A stretch of DNA of 64,000 nt from Hemileia vastatrix (Eukaryota; Basidiomycota; Pucciniomycetes; Pucciniales; Zaghouaniaceae), in contig JASXTE010000011.1 of assembly GCA_030280995.1 (NCBI GenBank), forward strand, positions 23,546,317-23,610,316, in the 5' to 3' direction. Numbering within the stretch: the first letter of the stretch is position 1; each line of letters starts with the position of its first letter. Positions 22,561 to 34,412 of this stretch are shown piece by piece. Below the pieces are notes generated by a model, which worked only from the letters and a program-made list of their open reading frames with translations, was not told where the DNA came from and searched no databases. A program made the position numbers and the translations under genes.

Positions 22561-23368
22561 TGTCACGAGCCACATGACACCGAGGCAAAAGCAGCTCATT
22601 AAATCAATAATACAGATATCTAAATCCATACTCAAAGCGCAGAAAGAAATTCTACATAGCAACTGTGACTTTCCTTTGTGTACTCACTATTCAACCGTGC
22701 TAGTCTAAACTCTAAATCTAGATTAGTCAATCTCTCAATAGTGTGTCTTAGTCTTTTCCTCAATAAGCAACGCACAGCGCAATAGTCAATGTAATAGTAC
22801 ACTAAAAGGTTTATTAAATGTCTGTGAATTATTAAAAGGGGTAGTGAGCACGGACGGAATGGTTAGTGGAGGATTAAAGGGTTGATGGATGTTAGTGAGG
22901 AGAGTCCAGGTGTAATGGGTGTATTTTTTAATGGTCTGTGGTGTGCCGAATAGTGGAAGGGTATATGGTCAATGCAAGGAGGAGTAAAGGATATAAAAGG
23001 GTTGGGTTTTTGGTTTGACATTCTTTAGAATTAAATTATAAAACCTATATATAGTTAATAGTGGTAAAACTTTAGGTTAAGTCATTATTATTGTATCTTT
23101 CCTTATTTTCTCAGTAATTATTTCTAAATCCTAAATCTTTGATTCTTGAGTTTTCAACCCTTTGTGAGATCTTAAGAATTTTAATATTACCTTTAAATTA
23201 TATTAGAATTTTTTTCAAATATATCTCAAAGCAGTAGCTCTTCCTTCGAGTAATCTTTGAATCACTTCCTTGAACATTTCCTCTGTGCCTCGAAGAAGTT
23301 TCTAAACTCCTCCCTCCATCTCACTTTCAGGAACACCCTCAACCTTGTGCGTAGGTCTTCCGGTGACA
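22561..23368 (+). repeat. 5' LTR of T2
   Basis: 808 bp, TGTCACGAGCCACATGACAC at the start and GTCTTCCGGTGACA at the end. It is very similar to the 3' LTR at 30003-30810 and to the T1 LTR. Differences between the two T2 LTRs are often at CpG (for example the CACGAGCC versus CACGCGCC region). Confidence 0.92.
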
Positions 23369-23442
23369 GTATAATTTAATTCTCCATAGTTCTCATTCTT
23401 TGCACTACTACATCATTTTCAGATGTTTTCTAAATTCATAAA

Positions 23443-24642
23443 ATGGCACCTGTTCAACGCACTCTTCATATGGGCGCTACTACTAGAGCTTGCACCAGAG
23501 GCAGGCCAACAGCCACACGGCCTGTTTCCCGCACTCACTCCTTTGAACCTCTCAACCTTGGGGAACAGAAACATTCAGTCCAATCTGTAGAAGACATCCC
23601 ACAAGATTTTGATGATTCTAGTGATGATGAAGAAGGAGAGGATACAATGCACAAGGCACCATCCACCCCTGCTACTCACCCTTCTGGTCAACCTTTGGAG
23701 CCTGGACCATCTAATTCATTGGAAGATTTCATGAGACTTTTCATGAAGACCTTTTCAAATCCAACGTCTTCAGAGGGATCTAAATTCAAAACTCCTTCTA
23801 TTAAATCTCCTGATAAATTTGATGGAGAACATCCAGACAGATTGCGGCCCTTCTTGCAAACCTGCAAGCTCCTGTTCCATAATGACCCTCAAACCTTCAA
23901 TAACGACCAATCAAAGGTTGTTTACGCTTCTTCATTCCTAGCGGGAAAAGCAGCAAGATGGTTCGAACCTTATCTTCTCATGATCTCTTTGACAGAAACC
24001 CACTTACTTATTAATAACTGGGAAAATTTTGAAGACCAACTCTTCACGTTGTTTGGTGACCCTAATGAAACTGACAACGCAGAAATTGAACTTGATTTTC
24101 TTTGCATGAGTGATAATGGTAAAGCCTCTGAATACATCTTGAACTTCAGAGCACTTCAAACTTGAGTAGGTTGGAATGATGCTGCCGTCAAGTATCATTT
24201 CAAAAAAGGACTTCCTTCAAGGATTCTGGATCACTTAAATCTTCATGGTCAGAAGATGACTACTTTAACAGATTTAATGAATTGAACCCTTGAACTCGAC
24301 GGTGTTTACCAAGGACGACTTCAACATCGTCGATACGCCAACAAATCTCAAGGGCTAAATTTTAAATTGGGACCTTCTTCACACTCACGGACAACTCAAT
24401 CCTCCTGGACTCAATCCAAACCCAATAAGGGAAAGGACAAACCTTGACCTAAAAGCTCAACCCCAGGCAATATCAGCATAGTACTGGATCCTAAAGGGGA
24501 ACTTAAAGAAGCTGAGAGGAAGAGGCAAGCAGATAATGGGTTATGTATGTATTGTGGAGGTAAGCACAAGCTAGGAGATTTTGTGAAGTTGAAGGAAAGA
24601 GAAGGTACTAGTTCAAGGTCAAAAAACTAGTTGATAGTTTAC
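23443..24642 (+). pseudogene. Gag of T2
   Basis: Begins MAPVQRTLHMGATTRACTRG. A Pro/Ser/acidic N-terminal part precedes a capsid-like region (PDKFDGEHPDRLRPFLQTCK, AARWFEPYL, NNWENFEDQLFTLFGDP). In-frame TGA codons at 24163, about 24283 and about 24447 fall where Arg CGA is expected. The tail carries CMYCGGKHKLGDF, a CCHC knuckle whose last Cys has become Phe. Gag packages the RNA. The first 240 residues are open. Confidence 0.85.
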
Positions 24643-24644
24643 TT

Positions 24645-25505
24645 GTGTGCAAAGCAAACTATCTTATCTTTCCCAGTGCACAGAACCTCCATGTCTTAAG
24701 GACAGGAGTTGCCTTAAACCGCTTGAGATTCATTCTTTTCAAGGAGGATACCCCCTTCAGTTGTCTTATAGACTCTGGAGCTTCAATTTATTTTGTCAGT
24801 TTATCTTTGGTTGAGAAGTTACAACTGAGATTTACAGATATCGATCGAACTCCAATTTACTTGGTCGAATCAGAGGAACCCAAATATTGGGTAAGTAAGA
24901 AAGTTTTATGGGTTTTCAACTTTCCAAACTTTCCCTCCTTCAAGTGGGAATTATCAGTCTTGGACGCCCCAAGAATGGACAATACCATCCTTGGCCATGA
25001 CTTTTTAACGCATTGATATCCTGGAATTAATTGGTCACGGGGATTGATCACCCCATGCACTAAGTATAATTCTAATTCTTCAATGCAGGTCAATAGGGAG
25101 TTAAACAACCCGCCTGACAACGTCCTGCTAGAGGACAAATCTCTTCCAGATGACTTGCAAGCATCTGATCTCTCTCTAAATGAGCAATTGGCTAACTCTT
25201 CTAGCTCGATCACTTCACTCAAAGAGGATTTAAATTGTCTCAAAGTAATTGAATTATGCTCTCTCAATTTGGGTCTTCCCTCAACAGACTCTCTTGAAGA
25301 TGATGAGGACGACCAAATCAATGTTGAAGCCATTAAATCAACTCTACCGGAAATCTATCATGATTTCTTTGATGTTTTATCAATCCGCAAGGCCAATAAG
25401 TTACCATCTCATCAACCCTACAACCATCAAATAGAGTTAATAGGTCCTGTCTATTCTTTGTCAAAGGACGAATCTCAATTCTTCGAGACTACATTTCAGA
25501 GAATG
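24645..25505 (+). pseudogene. Protease region of T2
   Basis: Frame 24645-25016 holds DTPFSCLIDSGASIYFVS with the catalytic D-S-G triad, then VLDAPRMDNTILGHDFLTH, the conserved G-x-D-(F/W)-L end of retropepsin. A TGA follows, and the frame resumes with WSRGLITPC and a spacer (25044-25508) that ends at the RT entry. Confidence 0.8.
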
Positions 25506-26300
25506 TAGCCATAGGTTTCATCAGAGCCAGTAAATCTCCAACCAGCTCCACTGTTCTTATTGTAAAGAAGAAGGATGGTAGTCTTAGGTTGTGTGTTCAC
25601 TATAGAAAGCTCAACACAGCCACTAAGAAGAATGCATATCCTGTTCCTCCTATGTCATTGCTTCTTACCCTTTTCAATGGTGCTAATTTCTTTTCTAAAA
25701 TTGATCTTAGAGGCGCTTATAATCTTATTTGCATTGCAGAAGTTCATGAACCACTGACTGCAATGCGCACTAGATTTGGTAGTTTTGAATATTTAGTAAT
25801 GCCTTTTGGATTGTGTAAAGCACCATTGACTTTTCAAACTTTTGTCAATGAAATCTTTCAAGATGTTGTCAAAAAATTTGTTGTCGTCTATTTAGATGAT
25901 ATTTTAATTTTCTTGAAGACACTGGATGAACATATTGATCATGTTCGACAGGTTCTAAATTGACTTCGAGATCACGCTCTCTATGCCAAGCACAATAAAT
26001 GCGAATTCCATCTTAAATCAATCAATTTTCTGGATTTTACGTTATCCACTGATGGTTTAGTCATGGACAACAAAAAGGTTCAAAAAGTCCTGGAATGGCC
26101 TGAGCCCAAAACTGTTAAATCCCTCCAAGGATTTTTGGGTTTTGCAAATTTCTATAGAAGATTTATTAAAGATTACTCTAAAACTATTTCCAATCTTAAT
26201 TCTCTTCTTAAAAAAGATATTCCTTTAGTTTTTACTTCTACAGCACAAAAGTAATTCAAAGTATTAAAGACTGCATTTACCACAGCTCCAATTCTTTGAC
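25506..26300 (+). pseudogene. Reverse transcriptase of T2
   Basis: KKKDGSLRLCVHYRKLN, FFSKIDLRGAYNLICI, FGSFEYLVMPFGLCKAPLTF and VVVYLDDILIFL give all core RT boxes. The catalytic Y-L-D-D is intact. The connection reads LEWPEPKTVKSLQGFLGFAN. Stops at 25961 (TGA for Arg) and about 26252 interrupt it. Confidence 0.9.
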
Positions 26301-26755
26301 ACATTGATCATTCTGCTTTGACAATAGTCAAACAGATGCGAGCGATTATGCTATTGCAGGGGTTATTTCTCAACTAAATCCTGAAACAAAATTGTTTCAT
26401 CCTGTTGCTTTTGAGTCACGCAAACTCATTGCAGCAGAATTAAATTATGAAATTCATGACAAAGAGCTTTTAGCTATTATTCATTGTCTTAAAAAATGGC
26501 GTTCTTTTCTTCTCAGCCTAGATAGTCCTTTTCAAATTCTAACAGACCATAATGCTTTAAAATACTTTATGTGTTCCAAAGTGTTAACCAGGCGTCAAGC
26601 AAGGTGGGCTGAATTTCTCTCTGAATTTCCTTTTTCTATTTTGTATTGCCCAGGTAAGAACTGCATTGTCCCAGATATCCTGTCACGTCGGGACAACGTT
26701 TACCCACAGCGGGGGGGCACATTTGCTGACAAGAACCCAGAAAATGTGAAATAAA
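26301..26755 (+). pseudogene. RNase H of T2
   Basis: [10 protein letters not shown] follows a small disruption near 26300-26330. Then come [39 protein letters not shown] and [17 protein letters not shown]. All catalytic acidic residues are present. The stretch 26392-26754 is open and matches T1 closely. Confidence 0.88.
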
Positions 26756-27720
26756 TTTTCAACGAATGAATGTTAACAACTCATCAACTTAATTTGATGA
26801 CAATTCAATCTTTTCAAAATCCACTATCCAACATCCTCGAAGCTCAGTTGAAGGACAATTATTGTTTAGGGTTAAAAGACAAAATACTCTTGAAGAAAGG
26901 GGCCAAAAGATTTAGTATTGAATCAGGTCTATTAGTTTTCGAAGGTAGAGTAGTCATACCCGACAATGATGAAATAAAATTATGGATTTTCAATAGTCGA
27001 CAAGATTCTCAATTAGCTGGTCATTTTGGGGTTGATAAAACCTACCAGCTAACAGTGAGTGATTTCTCTGGCCAGGAATGACCAGAGAAATCAAGGCCTA
27101 AATAAGAGCTTGTTACAAACGTAATAGGAATAAGGCTCCCCGTCACCGGAAGCATGCGTTGCTCCAACCACTTCCTATTCCCTCTAAACCTTGGGAATCT
27201 TTATTGATGGATTTCATTTCTCAACTTCCTCTTTCTAATAATTTTGATGCTATATTAGTAATAGTAGATAGATTTTCAAAAATGTCTATTTTTGTTAAAA
27301 CCACTACTACTGCAACAGCAGAAGATTTGTCAAAATTGTTTCTAGAATATGTGTTTTCCAAAAATGGCTTACCTAATGATATTATTTCAGATAGAGGCTC
27401 GTTTTTTGTATCCACATTCTGGACTCAACTGTGTCGACAACTCAATATCACGAGGAATCTTTCCACAGCCTATCATCCTGAATCTGATGGGAGAACAGAA
27501 AGGGTCAACCAAATCCTCAAACAATACCTTTGAATGTATGTCAGTTACCAACAAGACGATTGGACCACATGGTTACTATTGGCCGAATTTGCTTATAATA
27601 ACTTGACTCATTCTTTGACACAACAATCTCCTTTCAAAACTGTTTATGGAAGACACCCTCAATTCAACTCAATCCACGTAGGAACTAGTCATCCTGATGA
27701 AAATTATCTTTGAAACATAT
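26756..27720 (+). pseudogene. Integrase of T2
   Basis: The zinc domain (LAGHFGVDKTYQL, then RACYKRNRNKAPRHRK) has lost its Cys pair relative to T1 (C-Y-E-C). The core is intact for D (LLMDFISQLPL), D (DIISDRGSFF) and E (GRTERVNQIL). Stops at about 27080-27105 and at 27531 (TGA, where T1 has CGA) break it. Confidence 0.88.
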
Positions 27721-28257
27721 CACGACTCCAAGAAGAACTTAAATCAAATTTGGAATTAGCAATTCAAAGGTACAAGGAACAGGCCGACAAACATCGACAA
27801 TCTGCTCCTTCTTTTGAACCAGGCGACAAAGTATGGCTGAATGCACACAACATTCAAACAACTCGACCATCAAAGAAACTGGCTGAAAAACGCTTGGGAC
27901 CATTTGAAGTCTACTCCGAAGTCTCTAAAACCGCATTTTGACTCAAGCTACCTCCTAAATGGCAGGCTATTCACCCTGTTTTTCATGTATCTCTCCTGGA
28001 ACTGGCTCAAGAAACATACCCGGGCAGGAACCAACCTCCTCCGGAACCGGTCAAAGTAGAAGACCATCTAGAGTGGGAAGTAAGTTGTATCCTTGATTCA
28101 AGAATGCGCAAGGGGAAACTTCAATACCTCATGGAATGGGAAGGCTTCCTCAATGATTCAGACAAAACATCCTGGGAACCAGCCATCAATGTTTCTAATG
28201 CCCCTGAACTCCTAAAATCTTTTCATCTTAAATATTCTTTAAAACTAAAACCTTAAA
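27721..28257 (+). pseudogene. Integrase C-terminus and chromodomain of T2
   Basis: PGDKVWLNAHNIQTTRPSKK is followed by TGA at 27939. Here T1 has CAA, so an ancestral CGA decayed on either strand. The chromodomain (VEDHLEWEVSCILDSRMRKG, LQYLMEWEGFLNDSDKTSWE, PAINVSNAPELLKSF) then runs to a TAA at about 28254. Confidence 0.88.
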
Positions 28258-28927
28258 ACTCTCTTTTTTTTTCTTTTCTTTCTCTTTTTCCTTCTTCTCT
28301 TTAAAATCTAAAACATCTTTACCTCTAAAATTTCCTTATTCTTTGTTTTCTTTTTCTTTTTTCTTCTTTCTTCTTTTTTTTTCAAAAGTTTTTCAACCTT
28401 CTTTAAAATAAATAAAATTAAATTAAAATTAAATAAAAATTAAAATTAAATTAAATAAAATTAAATTAAAGTAAAATAAAATTAAATTAAAAATAAAAGT
28501 TAAAACAAAACAAATAAAAAATTCATAAAACCTTTTAAATTTTCTTTTCTTTTCTTTCTTTCTTTTCAAATAACCAAAAACTTCAATAAATAAAATTTCA
28601 CCAATAATTTTTTTTTCTTTCTCTCATTAAATTTTCATTTCAAACTGAATCGTTTCAATCAACTATTTCTTTTTCTTAGTTAAATTTTTTCTTTTCAAAC
28701 TTAAAACTAAAATTCCTTCAGTTAAACATTCTTTCTTTTCTTCTTTCAAAATTTCAAAACAAAATTTAAATATTCTTTCTTTCTTTTCCTTTTCTTATTC
28801 TCTCAAAATCTTATAAAATAAAATATTAAAATTTTAATTATAACAACAAAAAAAAAATATACAAATTGTTTCTACTTTTCTTTTTCTCTTTCTTTCTTCC
28901 ATTTTAAATTTCTTCCTGTATTATCTC
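28258..28927. other. Pyrimidine-rich spacer of T2
   Basis: C/T-rich tracts with AAATTAAAATT-type interruptions lie between the ends of two convergent reading frames. The same kind of tract, complemented, sits at 7885-8677 in T1. It probably serves as 3' untranslated region for both. Confidence 0.6.
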
Positions 28928-29990
28928 TCAATTCAAATTCTTCATCTTCTCCAAAATCACCCTTATTTCCTTCCTACATTTCTCAAAAACCTCCCCCTCT
29001 CCTACCGGTACCACTTCCCCAATTTCCAGTAATTCTTCGTCCATGTAAAAGGAAGCAGCATCCACAATCTTTTTGACTTCACCGCTTAAATCTTCAATAA
29101 ACCTAGCTCGTCGAACCTGGGAAGGTTTTTTCGACCATACCTGGTCAAGAGTTTCTTCATTATCCTCCCTGGAGGCAATCACTGGTAAATGTTCTTCGGT
29201 AGGGATTGTCGGTGCCACTTCCACAGCAGTGGTTAACACAAAAGGAGCTCCCACACTCAAAGCTTCCACCATAGGGCCTTCCGCAATGACATCTAAATTC
29301 TAAGACATACGGTCATCAGTAAAATTTTTCTTTGGAAAAACAAAATTAAAATAAAATAAAATAAAAGCAAACTTACTTTGAACATCGGATCAGCCTCTAG
29401 AGATAACTTTGATGTGACTCCCAATGTCACTTCTTTTTCTTCTTCGTCATTTTTGAGGACCATCCGCCACTTCTTTGGCGTCCGTCTTGAGATGGGGACT
29501 TCCTCCTCATCTACTTCCACCAATTTATCCACCTCCTTCTCTACCCTTTGTTTACCCAGGTTGCCATGGTGTCCTCGACTTCCTCCTCAACTGCTTCTTA
29601 TTGATCATCACCAATTGACACGTCCCATATATCTTCGACCACTTCTTTGGTCTTTGGTATTACCGAATATTTGGTCTTGGTAAACCTTCATTTGATGTCA
29701 GAATTTTTGGCTAAAGCATTGCACGTTACCCGTCTCCATCGGCAAAACTCACATTTCTGGTGAGGACCTCGAGTAGCCGTGCTTTCAACACAGAATTATT
29801 TCATGGTTTCACAAGCCGTGCATGCTTGGGAGTACTGTCAAGTAACGAGCCCACCATCCGCTTTGGGGTGAGGAGGCATGGGAGCTGGAGTTGGACAAGC
29901 TGACGTAATAATAATAATAAACAAGAATTAAATAAAGGGAAAATAGTGTGGGAAGTATATGTCTCACGCTCAATGGAGCTCGCGTTTTTA
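28928..29990 (-). pseudogene. Antisense accessory gene of T2
   Basis: Second copy of the T1 antisense gene. Exon 2 (about 29303 down to 28928) is open: VWSKKPSQVRRARFIEDLSG and an acidic C-terminus ending EKMKNLN. The intron runs from GTAAGT to CTTAG at the same codon as in T1 (about 29378 down to 29304). Exon 1 keeps the cysteine motif (KCEFCRWRRVTCNAL) and TKTKYSVIPKTKEVVEDIWD but has several stops, and its start codon region reads ACG where T1 has ATG. The two copies share frame, intron position and motif, which argues that a functional spliced gene existed. Its promoter would lie in the 3' LTR read backwards. Confidence 0.65.
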
Positions 29991-30002
29991 TACCCTGGCA
30001 TC

Positions 30003-30810
30003 TGTCACGCGCCACGTGACACTCGAGGCAAAAGCAGCTCATTAAATCAATAATACAGAGATCTAAATCCATACTCAAAGCGCAGAAAGCAATTCTACAT
30101 AGCAACTGTGACTTTCCTTTGTGTACTCACTATTCAACCGCGCTAGTCTAAATTCTAAATCTAGATTAGTCAATCTCTCAATAGTGTGTCTTAGAATTTT
30201 CCTCAATAAGCAACGCACAGCGCAATAGTCAATGTAATAGTACACTAAAAGGTTTATTAAATGTCTGTGAATTATTAAAAGGGGTAGTGAGCACGGACAG
30301 AATGGTTAGTGGAGGATTAAAGGGTTGACGGATGTTAGTGAGGAGGGTCCAGGTGTAATGGGTGTATTTTTTAATGGTCTGTGGTGTGTGGAATAGTGGA
30401 AGGGTATATGGTCAATGCGAGGAGGAGTAAAGGATATTAAAGGGCTGGGTTTTAGGTTCGACATTCTTTAGAATTAAATTATAAAACCTATATATAGTCA
30501 ATAGTGGTAAAACTTTAGGTTAAATCATTATTATTGTATCTTTCCTTATTTTCTCAGTAATCATTTCTAAATCTAAATATTTGATTATTGAGTTTCCAAC
30601 CCTTTGTGAGATCTTAAGAATTTTAATATTACCTTTAAATTATATTAGAATTCTTTTCAAATATATCTCAAAGAAGTTGCTCTTCCTTTGAGTCATCTTC
30701 AAATCACTTCCTTGAACATTTCCTCTGTGCCTCAAAGAAGTTTCTAAACTCCTCCCTCCATCTCACTTCCAGGAACACCCTTTACCTTGTGTGTAGGTTG
30801 TCCGGTGACA
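30003..30810 (+). repeat. 3' LTR of T2
   Basis: 808 bp, starting TGTCACGCGCCACGTGACAC and ending GTTGTCCGGTGACA. It pairs with 22561-23368. Confidence 0.92.
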
Positions 30811-30815
30811 CATCT

Positions 30816-31500
30816 GCTTACTTGGGATTACTTCCACTGTCATAAGGTATTTACTGCTTTGTACTCCCTTGAGCTCATCCATCTTCTTACTTGCGATTAC
30901 TTCCACTGTCATAAGTCCCTGTCTTACAGAAGCAAGAGGTGAGACAAGATAGAAAGAGAGTGAAATAAAATGGCAAAGGAAAAGTTAAGGTGGATTACTT
31001 GATAGTCATAGAGCATACTCACATTTACCTGAGTATAGTTTGAATAACTTGGTCAGTAAAGTTTGGACAAGGACAATAAGATATAGCACAAAAGCTAGGA
31101 CAGTGGACAGATGACATAGGACTTGAGACAATGGAGAAGTAACTGGAAGTAAGAGATGAGACAAGATAGAAAGAGAGTGAAGTGAAATGGCAAAGGAAAA
31201 TTAGTGTTAATGGTAAAGGAAAAGCTAAGGTGGATATGGAAAAGAGTGAGTGAGGCACACACCTTATATAGTAGAAGGTGACAGGTTTAAAGAGGTAAGC
31301 AGATAGGAGACTCATAGTGGAACATTAGTGGTAGTAGGTAGATAGGGGGCTAATAGTGGAACATTAGTAGATGGAATAAGTAGATTAACTATTACGGTAA
31401 TATATATAGTGTGCGAAGATTGTAAGTAACAGAGCTTATGACGGAAGGATAGAATAGAGAGAATTATATGGAAACTAGAGCTTAAATATTTGACAGATTC
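30816..31500. repeat. Diverged repeats right of T2
   Basis: After the minisatellite continuation (to about 30920), a purine-rich block GAGACAAGATAGAAAGAGAG with AATGGCAAAGGAAAA occurs near 30940-30985 and again near 31160-31205. GTGGAACATTAGT recurs near 31318 and 31353. No coding frame. Confidence 0.5.
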
Positions 31501-32195
31501 AGTTCTAGCTCAGCTGTAATTCTTCTGGCAAGACCGCGCACTGAACACTGAGCATGCTAGCTCGCATGGCATCAAATCTGAGTTATTCTACTGTCACAAA
31601 TGGTCTGAGGGATTGGCACCTGCTAGCAGGTTACAGGTGTTCTTTTTATGGTGTTTACAATGAGAAATTATTGAGAAATATTTAAAATAAATTATTAAGT
31701 ATTAAATAACTCATTTAAAATAGTCTGCTGTTCAACGTGAAAGAAATACATTATAATTCAAATTACTATATAATACAATTGTATTTACTGCCCTGGTTTT
31801 TTCTCCTCTTCAATTATTTTTTATTCATTCTAAAAATTGCACCTATCGTACCATACAAGTCAACAGGAGGAGTGGATATTTTCTTTGTAAACCCACAAGC
31901 ATTTTGGGATTAGAAGTAATATTATAAGGTGGAAAGTTATTTTTAGTGGGATAATTCTGTAATTTTAATAGCCAAAGCCTACATGCGTCAGCAAAATAGT
32001 TAATAATAGTACCTGGTAGCTGGTGGCAAAAAAAATTTCTGGTGAAAGTGTTGTAATATTAATATCTGATAAATGAGGCCTATAAAAATATTTTAAGGGT
32101 TGCTAGTGATGTTTAAGTAAAATTATCATAGGACAATAATTTTAAAATTTTTACTATGCAATTTCATGCGTTTTAATTTTAATTTCGTCCCTTTC
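31501..32195. other. Intergenic DNA 3' of the host gene
   Basis: AT-rich and non-repetitive as far as I can see. It contains the presumed 3' untranslated region of the minus-strand gene ending at 32196. No other feature. Confidence 0.5.
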
Positions 32196-33750
32196 TCATC
32201 TCAACGCTTGGTGTGGAAGAACAATGTTACTTAAATCGAAATACCTTAACCCTGGGTTGACTCTTGTTTTTACCGTCAATCTGGAGTGGAAATTCAAATC
32301 AACTTCAGATGGTAGATAGACCATCAAAAGAGGTCCCAGTGTATTTTGGAAATCAAATTTAAGTTTTTGAAATCTAGCCGACTTCATTTGCGTGACCGGT
32401 GGTTTCACATGCCATTGTGAAAGATTGCGATATATTATACTGCTATGTTTTAAGAAAAGACGGTTCGTTTGAGCATTGCTATTTAGTCTTCGCATAATAT
32501 ACAACTGAAAAATGTCCCGATGCGATCCTGAATCTTCAATAACAGGTGACAGCTTTCCCAACGCTGGCCCGCTGTTTGGCTTATTAGCTAGTATTATTTT
32601 TGCTCGCTTATAAGTTGTTGCATCTAGCCATAGTCTTATTAGAAAAGACAATTTCTCGTAAAAGTTTTGTTTTTCCTCAGCGGTAGAAATCTTTGAATCA
32701 AGCGCACGAAAGATTCGTTCAACATATCTGAAGCAACGAAGGGCTACATTAACGTGCAAACCATCGCCCATTAGTCTCAGTGTTTCGAAATAAATCCTCC
32801 AATACAGATTATAAGCGGCACGATCCGAGTCTTTGGGAGCTAGGAAACATTCAAGTATTTTTGAAATAATCTGGATGTCTTGAAAAAGTAGCATTTGAGT
32901 AATTTTGACATCCTCAATTGAATATCTGTTTTTAAGAACTTCAAGGTAGAATTTCTCTATCCCTCTATAATAAAGCGTATAAATCTTAAGAGGTCCTCTT
33001 CTTCGACGCTCTGGAAGATTTGCCGCTGTTGTGGCAAATGGTTTATCCGATAAATGATATATTAGCGTTACATGTTCTTGCAGCTCTAGAACATCCTGAT
33101 CCTTTGAATATCCTTCTATTTTCCTGGTCCACTCTGGCAACGGACTCTTTAAAATCATCTTCTTTTCGGATTTACCTTTATCGCTCAATGGTTCTGGTGG
33201 AATAAATTTTTGCATGTGAGAGGCAATATAACGTACACATTCCTTCGTCTGAATTGTTTCATCGCTTGTTCCCTTCTCAGTGGTGCACGATTGCTTGAAA
33301 AAAGTGTCAGGAAGATTTGGAGAGTGAAAACTACTTTCAACCTGAAAGATTTCATCATGAGGTTTGGCCAACTTATTACGTTGCGCAAAAGAGGTGGCAG
33401 CGTCTTGCCCATCTAATTGATAGTGTGAGAAATTAATATTTTGTAATGGGACATGATTGGCAAGACATAGCTTTTCGGATGCTGGTTGATAAAAATTGTG
33501 AACCTAGTTTGCCTTTTTAGTTTTCTCTTTCATGGAACAAAAATTGAAAATTACAAACCTGTTGAAGACGTTCAACATGCTCGCAGGCATGATTCAGATA
33601 TTGTAGAGGAACTTCATGAGATGTCCTTAAACTCGGTGGCATAAATGTGGATGAGCGAGCTTGGCTGTTGAGATCTATTGCATCACAATTCGTACTGTCA
33701 TCCTGCTTGGGAGAGAACAGGCGCAAACAAGATTCACTTGAACGAACCAT
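32196..33750 (-). CDS. Hypothetical protein, two exons, candidate host gene
   Basis: Exon 1 is 33750-33559 (start ATG, MVRSSESCLRLFSPKQDD), exon 2 is 33503-32196 ending TGA. The 55-bp intron (33558-33504) begins GTTTGT and ends CTAG with an ACTAAA branch-like word. Both boundaries fall between codons and the joined frame is open for about 499 residues. Codons look less AT-biased than the TEs. Visible features: a basic patch (LPERRRRGPLK), and a long probably helical middle with alternating charged and aromatic residues. There is no signal peptide, no transmembrane segment and no repeat. I recognise no family. Another frame (34094-33675) upstream could be part of a longer 5' exon with a GTAAGT donor near 33780, but the gap to ATG is only 29 bases. 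Confidence 0.6.
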
Positions 33751-34208
33751 CTGTTGAGCAGCTCTTGTGCATGACTTACTGGGTAAATTTTAGATTTATG
33801 GAACTGAAGGCTCAAATTTGTTTCTTCTTTCTGTGTTGGACTGAAATGATTGTTCCTAGTGGCACCTGTCTCCTCAATTTTCAGCGGCCCCTTTGAAGTG
33901 TGATACCCATAATTATTTAAAGAACCTAATGACAATGTAAGATCCACTTTAGACTCAGTTAGAAATAAATTTTTGGTTTCAATAGGTTCCGAATAAATAT
34001 ATGATGATTGGAATAACTGTCGAAGCAACATATAGCAAAAAAAACTAAACTTGCTTAATACTTTTTTAATCTTCAGATTAGATAGATAAATCATGTTCGT
34101 CGTAATGTAAAAAAATGACCATCAAAAAACTAGACTTAAGTTGAAGCAATTTCCGAAAAATGAATGAAAAAAACACAAATTGTAATCGCAACCGTATCAG
34201 AAGAGGTT

Positions 34209-34410
34209 ACAGTCAAACCCGTAAACATTGAGACAAAAATGAAAGTTTTCGAAAGTTTATTGACAGTTTTTGTGATAGTAGAGGCGAAACAACAGAAAAA
34301 TCAACCCGATTGCCACAAAATGAATTGAAGATGTCAAAAAAATGCTACAGCTCAACTTTCAGGTTGTCAATAAATTTTCATTTTTGTCTCAATGTTTAAG
34401 GGTTTGACTG
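34209..34410. mobile_element. TA-flanked MITE, Tc1/mariner-pogo type
   Basis: 202 bp with 33-bp terminal inverted repeats (34209-34241 and 34378-34410) that differ at one position. The ends read CAGTCAAACCC inward. Both sides are flanked by TA (34207-34208 and 34411-34412), the target duplication of Tc1/mariner and pogo elements. There is no transposase. It lies about 460 bp upstream of the candidate host gene start. Confidence 0.85.
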
Positions 34411-34412
34411 TA

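Larger units (their letters stand above)
22561..30810 (+). mobile_element. T2: full-length Tf2-like chromodomain Ty3/gypsy element
   Basis: 8250 bp, bounded by two 808-bp LTRs (22561-23368 and 30003-30810) starting TGTCAC and ending GTGACA. A perfect 5-bp target duplication CATCT lies at 22556-22560 and 30811-30815. Order: LTR, gag, protease, RT, RNase H, integrase, chromodomain, pyrimidine-rich spacer, antisense gene, LTR. Equal LTR lengths and the intact duplication indicate a fairly recent insertion, yet gag-pol carries many TGA stops. I could not identify a convincing primer-binding site or polypurine tract. Tf1/Tf2-type self-priming is known in related families. Confidence 0.92.

Noticed and set aside
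23443..28257. TGA reassigned to Arg in this genome
   Set aside because: TGA ends the candidate host gene at 32196, the changes fall at CpG, and T1 has sense codons at the same places. Decay explains it better.
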